From NCBI GenBank assembly GCA_014843695.1, contig CM026390.1, positions 92,752,530 through 92,816,529 on the forward strand: a stretch of 64,000 nt of DNA. The letters are read 5' to 3'. Within the stretch, counting starts at the first letter, position 1. Each line of letters begins with the position of its first letter. This DNA comes from Archivesica marissinica. Lineage: Eukaryota; Mollusca; Bivalvia; Venerida; Vesicomyidae. The notes under the pieces are model-generated. The model worked only from the letters and a program-made list of their open reading frames with translations. It made no database searches and was not told the DNA's origin. Of the stretch, positions 60,891 through 64,000 are shown piece after piece. The position numbers and the translations under genes are program-made.

Positions 60891-62825
60891 AAGCAATTGA
60901 TTCAGTAAATCCCCAGGATGCACAGAAACAATCTGTTGAAAAACCAGCAGTTGAAAAATCAACCGAATCAACAACATTAGATAATCTACGCAAAAGACGT
61001 AGAGAGAAAAGAAAAAGGTCTGTAATACAAACAGAAGTGAAAGCAACACCAAAGACAAAATCACAATCAGAACTATCATGAGTTGGCAACCCAAAATGCA
61101 ACTATTTCAAAGCTTATCAATTAAGCGTAGATTATAAAGATCCTCATGTATTATTGGCTGATAAACAACCGATTGTGGAAAACAAATAGCCGTAGAATTG
61201 AAGGAATATGGTGCCCTGAAGTTCCAAATAAGCATCATTGTCTAAATGGTTAAAGATGACCCAAAAGAAAAAAAAAGTAACTGGCGTCTTCAACAGTGAT
61301 CAATATGCTATTTTGGACACCAGTAAAATAAGTGAGTTTTATTCAATGGTCAGTGATTAGCTTCAAGTATTCATTGAAACATTCACCAACACAGCCTCTG
61401 GTTTAGAAATCGATAAACGCACTAATATGTATCTTAACTCCGCAAAGTATGAACCTCTTAAATGTGCATCATATATCGAACTACCCAAGGTGACAAAAAA
61501 GCAATCATTAACATCAAAACTACAGATAATAATGGTTTGGAGAAGGCGCTCAAGTCTGCTATGTATCCTGCAAAGAGCCATGTTAATAATCCGTACAGTT
61601 ATTACGAATACCCAGATCTAAATATGGATGGTATTAATTCCCCTACACCCGTAACCCAGATACCTAAAGTAGAAAAGAAAAACAACATTGCTATAAACGT
61701 GTATGGTTACAACTTATCAAAGAAAGCAAAAAAACTAAACATCTTCCCATACCAAATATCAGAACGACTTGAAAATCTAAACAGAATCAATCTACTTCTG
61801 GTAAGTGAAAATGTTGAAGACGAAAATGATGAAGATGAATGTATAATAGATGACTATGATCCAGACAATGAAGATTAACACGACGAAACAACAATATACC
61901 ACTACTGCTGGATTAAAAATATTGACCGTCTTCTACACAATCAAGATAAACACAAATGCCGTACCTACTTTTGTGATCGTTGTCTCCAAGGATTCACAAA
62001 AGAAGATATCTTGATCAAACACAACGAAGACTGCAAAGGCATCAATAAAAGCCCCCTGAGGATAGAAATGCCTGAAAACAAATACATCAAATTCAAAAAT
62101 CATAAAAACCAAATGCAAGTTATGCCATATATGCAGATTTCGAAAGCATAATAATCCCTCAATCAACCAAAGCCAGAGATAAGTCTGAACTTAAAAGTGT
62201 TCACAAAGCTTTTGGCTTTGGTTATCAAAACTTGCAGTATGATAGCAACACCAATGACCCGGTAATATACAGAGGTGAAGATGCAATAGCAGTGTTCCTT
62301 AATCATCTGGAATGCGAAAAACAAAACATCAACAACCACTGTTCACATCCAGAGCCAATAAAAATGACACTCCAAGACATAGCTAACCATCAAAACGCTG
62401 TAACATGTTGGATCTGTAATGAAGCACTTAAAAAAGACAAGGTAAAAGATCACCGGGACATACAGAGGTGCAGCTCACAACAAATGCAATATGAAACTAA
62501 AGTTAATACGAAACAAAACCTCAATCCATATCGTGTTCCATAACTTAAGAGGATACGACAGTCATCTATCTCATCATGCAGAAACTAGCTGAAACATCAT
62601 GTAATATTACATGCATCCCAAACAACGCAGAAAAAATACATATCATTCAGCATCGATCAGTTGAAGCTTTGGACAACTTCATGTTCATGTCTTCATCATT
62701 GGACATACTAGTGAAAGCGACAGACAAAAACGACTTCAAAATCAGTAGAGCATTATTCAAAGATCAAACTGATTTGATATGCAGGAACGGATTCGTGTGG
62801 GAGGAAATCGAAGTACCCGGCGAAA
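60866..62825 (+). pseudogene. Polinton/adintovirus-like DNA polymerase B remnant
   Basis: Decayed plus-strand gene broken by several stops and frameshifts. Visible in order: a Lys/Arg-rich segment to a stop at 61079; an N-terminal fragment (61462-61878) with YGYNLSKKAKKLNIFPYQIS and an Asp/Glu-rich end; a zinc-ribbon-like FCDRC...HNEDC (about 61965-62036); a YADFE exonuclease I-like motif at 62130-62144; a second CxxC (TCWIC) near 62400; and an HNLRGYDSH exonuclease II-like motif near 62545. The order fits protein-primed family B polymerases of Polinton/Maverick elements and adintoviruses. The polymerase domain proper is absent, since the coding stops at SINE sequence near 62830. Nonfunctional. 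Confidence 0.75.
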
Positions 62826-62830
62826 ACCCA

Positions 62831-62944
62831 CCTGTCCGATCTGGCGACCACCGTACCATCTCACATACTTCCCGGTCCGAGGATCGAACCCTTGTTGCAT
62901 TGGTGAGAAGCGAGCGCGCTAATTACTGCGCTAATCGGACAGCC
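62831..62944 (-). mobile_element. SINE-D head inserted at end of polymerase remnant
   Basis: On the minus strand: GGCTGTCCGATTAGCGCAG (A box), GCTTCTCACCAATGC, B box GGGTTCGATCC and GTGGTCGCCAGATCGGA. The tail is absent. An open frame from 62576 runs through it by chance and is chimeric. Confidence 0.75.
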
Positions 62945-63077
62945 AATACACTTTACAAAGATAATACAGTAACGGTTGGAACAACAATAAGAAATAAAGA
63001 AATCAAACAAACCTTTATTGAGAACGATGCAACATACAGTAACGATGGACAGCAATACTCATCTAGGCCTCGTTGGT

Positions 63078-63245
63078 ATTATTTTAGTTTTTTGGAGGAT
63101 AGTGCAATGATACAGACAGAGACATATTCCAGAGTCTCCTCTGGTTCTTTTACGTGCACTGTGTACAGCACCGACACGAGATCTCGGTTTAAAGTCCCAT
63201 CTGAAAGACTGTTTATTTTATTAGGATCAGACGGAGGATCGAATA
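63078..63245 (-). mobile_element. SINE-A fragment
   Basis: Core of the family (GGAGGATAGTGCAATGATAC to GGATCAGACGGAGGATCGAA). It lacks both the terminal TTTATTTATCG part and the A-box part. Confidence 0.8.
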
Positions 63246-63435
63246 GAGACCAAATTTGACCGAGTCTGGGTTTATAGTCTGATACAATAGCTGTAGACCT
63301 AATACAACACGAAGTATGACTCTATATCTTGGCATGGGCGGTGGACACTGCATTTAGTCAATGGGCCAGCAGGCATTAGATGAAACAGAGCAAACTACAG
63401 TTACGTGCCTCTTTCTTATATTACTGAATACAGAA

Positions 63436-63694
63436 CATTACGAAGTTTGTACAGAACATGCTGACGTTTGTAAAGAACATATTAATAGTTGTAGCGAACA
63501 TAACGAAGTTTGTACAGAACATGGTGACGTTTGTAAAGAACATATTAATAGTTGTAGTGAACATAACGATGTTTGTACAGAACATGGTGACGTTTGTAAA
63601 GAACATATTAATAGTTGTAGTGAACATAACGATGTTTGTATAGAACGTTATGACGGTTGTATAGAACGTTATGACGGTTGTAGTGAACATAACG
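63436..63694. repeat. 63-bp array built of 21-bp subunits
   Basis: Four copies of a 63-bp unit, each three related 21-bp pieces: GAAGTTTGTACAGAACATGG, GACGTTTGTAAAGAACATA and AATAGTTGTAGTGAACATAA. Frames remain open on both strands only because of the 21-bp period. Confidence 0.92.
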
Positions 63695-63739
63695 ATATAA
63701 CGAATATTGAAACATGCACTTCACCTTCCTCATCGACAT

Positions 63740-63901
63740 TATTGCATTGTATTGCATTGTATTGTATTGTATTGTATTGCACTGCACTGCACTGCACTGC
63801 ATTGTATTGCATTGCATTGCATTGCATTGCATTGCATTGCATTGCATTGCATTGCATTGCATTGCATTGCATTGCATTGCATTGCATTGTATTGTATTGC
63901 A
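63740..63901. repeat. ATTGC pentanucleotide microsatellite
   Basis: About 32 pentamers, mostly ATTGC with ATTGT and ACTGC variants at the left edge. Cys-Ile-Ala-Leu and Met-Gln-Cys-Asn frames are artefacts. Confidence 0.97.
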
Positions 63902-63910
63902 CACTTTTAT

Positions 63911-64000
63911 GTGTGTATGTGGTTTTACGTTTATTTATCGTCGGTACCGGTTGCCCATATGAGCGACGCCTCCTGAAGAGATTAGTCATTGTAGATGTTT
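63911..64000 (-). mobile_element. SINE-A copy cut by window end
   Basis: GTTTTACGTTTATTTATCG, GGTACCGGTTGCCCATATG and AGCGACGCCTCCTGAAGAG match the 3' end of the family; the rest lies outside the window. Confidence 0.85.

Noticed and set aside
62576..63259. Single 227-codon ORF as a real protein
   Set aside because: Chimera: about 80 codons of a polymerase remnant, then an antisense SINE, then another SINE fragment read by chance.

Overview
This is a repeat-dominated window from an animal genome. GT-AG introns, several tRNA-derived SINE families, MITEs, a truncated LINE and small secreted cysteine-rich proteins suggest a lophotrochozoan, most likely a mollusc; the species cannot be told from the sequence. 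About two thirds of the window is tandem array, and no bacterial feature is seen. Most long open frames here are read-throughs of tandem repeats, not genes.

Layout. 1-7794: 77-bp satellite. 7919-10035: 29-bp satellite. 10-18.7 kb: mostly unique DNA with SINEs, an inverted pair of MITEs, a 28-bp array, and a 22-bp array holding a hAT-like MITE. 18.7-36.4 kb: one large satellite block with 44/49-bp units on the left, related 49-bp units on the right, and a hybrid unit near 30.0 kb; it ends in an exact 1000-N gap. 37.4-37.9 kb: Tc1-type transposase remnant. 38.4-58.3 kb: two genes. 58.7-63.9 kb: SINE and tRNA pieces, a decayed Polinton/adintovirus-like DNA polymerase region with a small intact ORF upstream, short arrays, and a SINE cut by the window end.

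The main result is a head-to-head pair of three-exon genes. I built them by eye from splice sites, because each exon is too short to stand out as an ORF. Each encodes a small secreted protein with one von Willebrand factor type C (VWC)-like cysteine module. The minus-strand gene (45019 down to 38430, about 93 aa) and the plus-strand gene (48087 to 58255, about 135 aa) share a signal-peptide first exon, a middle exon of exactly 127 nt, intron phases 1 then 2, and the spacing C-x2-C-x-C-x6-C. They look like diverged paralogues from an inverted duplication.

Their introns and the spacer between them consist largely of different tandem arrays. The 55-bp array at 48156-48781 is made of the plus gene's own exon 1/intron 1 junction, so its splice donor is repeated eleven times. 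A 58-bp array begins about 20 bp upstream of the minus gene's start codon.

Caution on sequence quality: several arrays contain stretches made only of A and C, and indel-rich neighbourhoods, that may be consensus or gap-filling errors.
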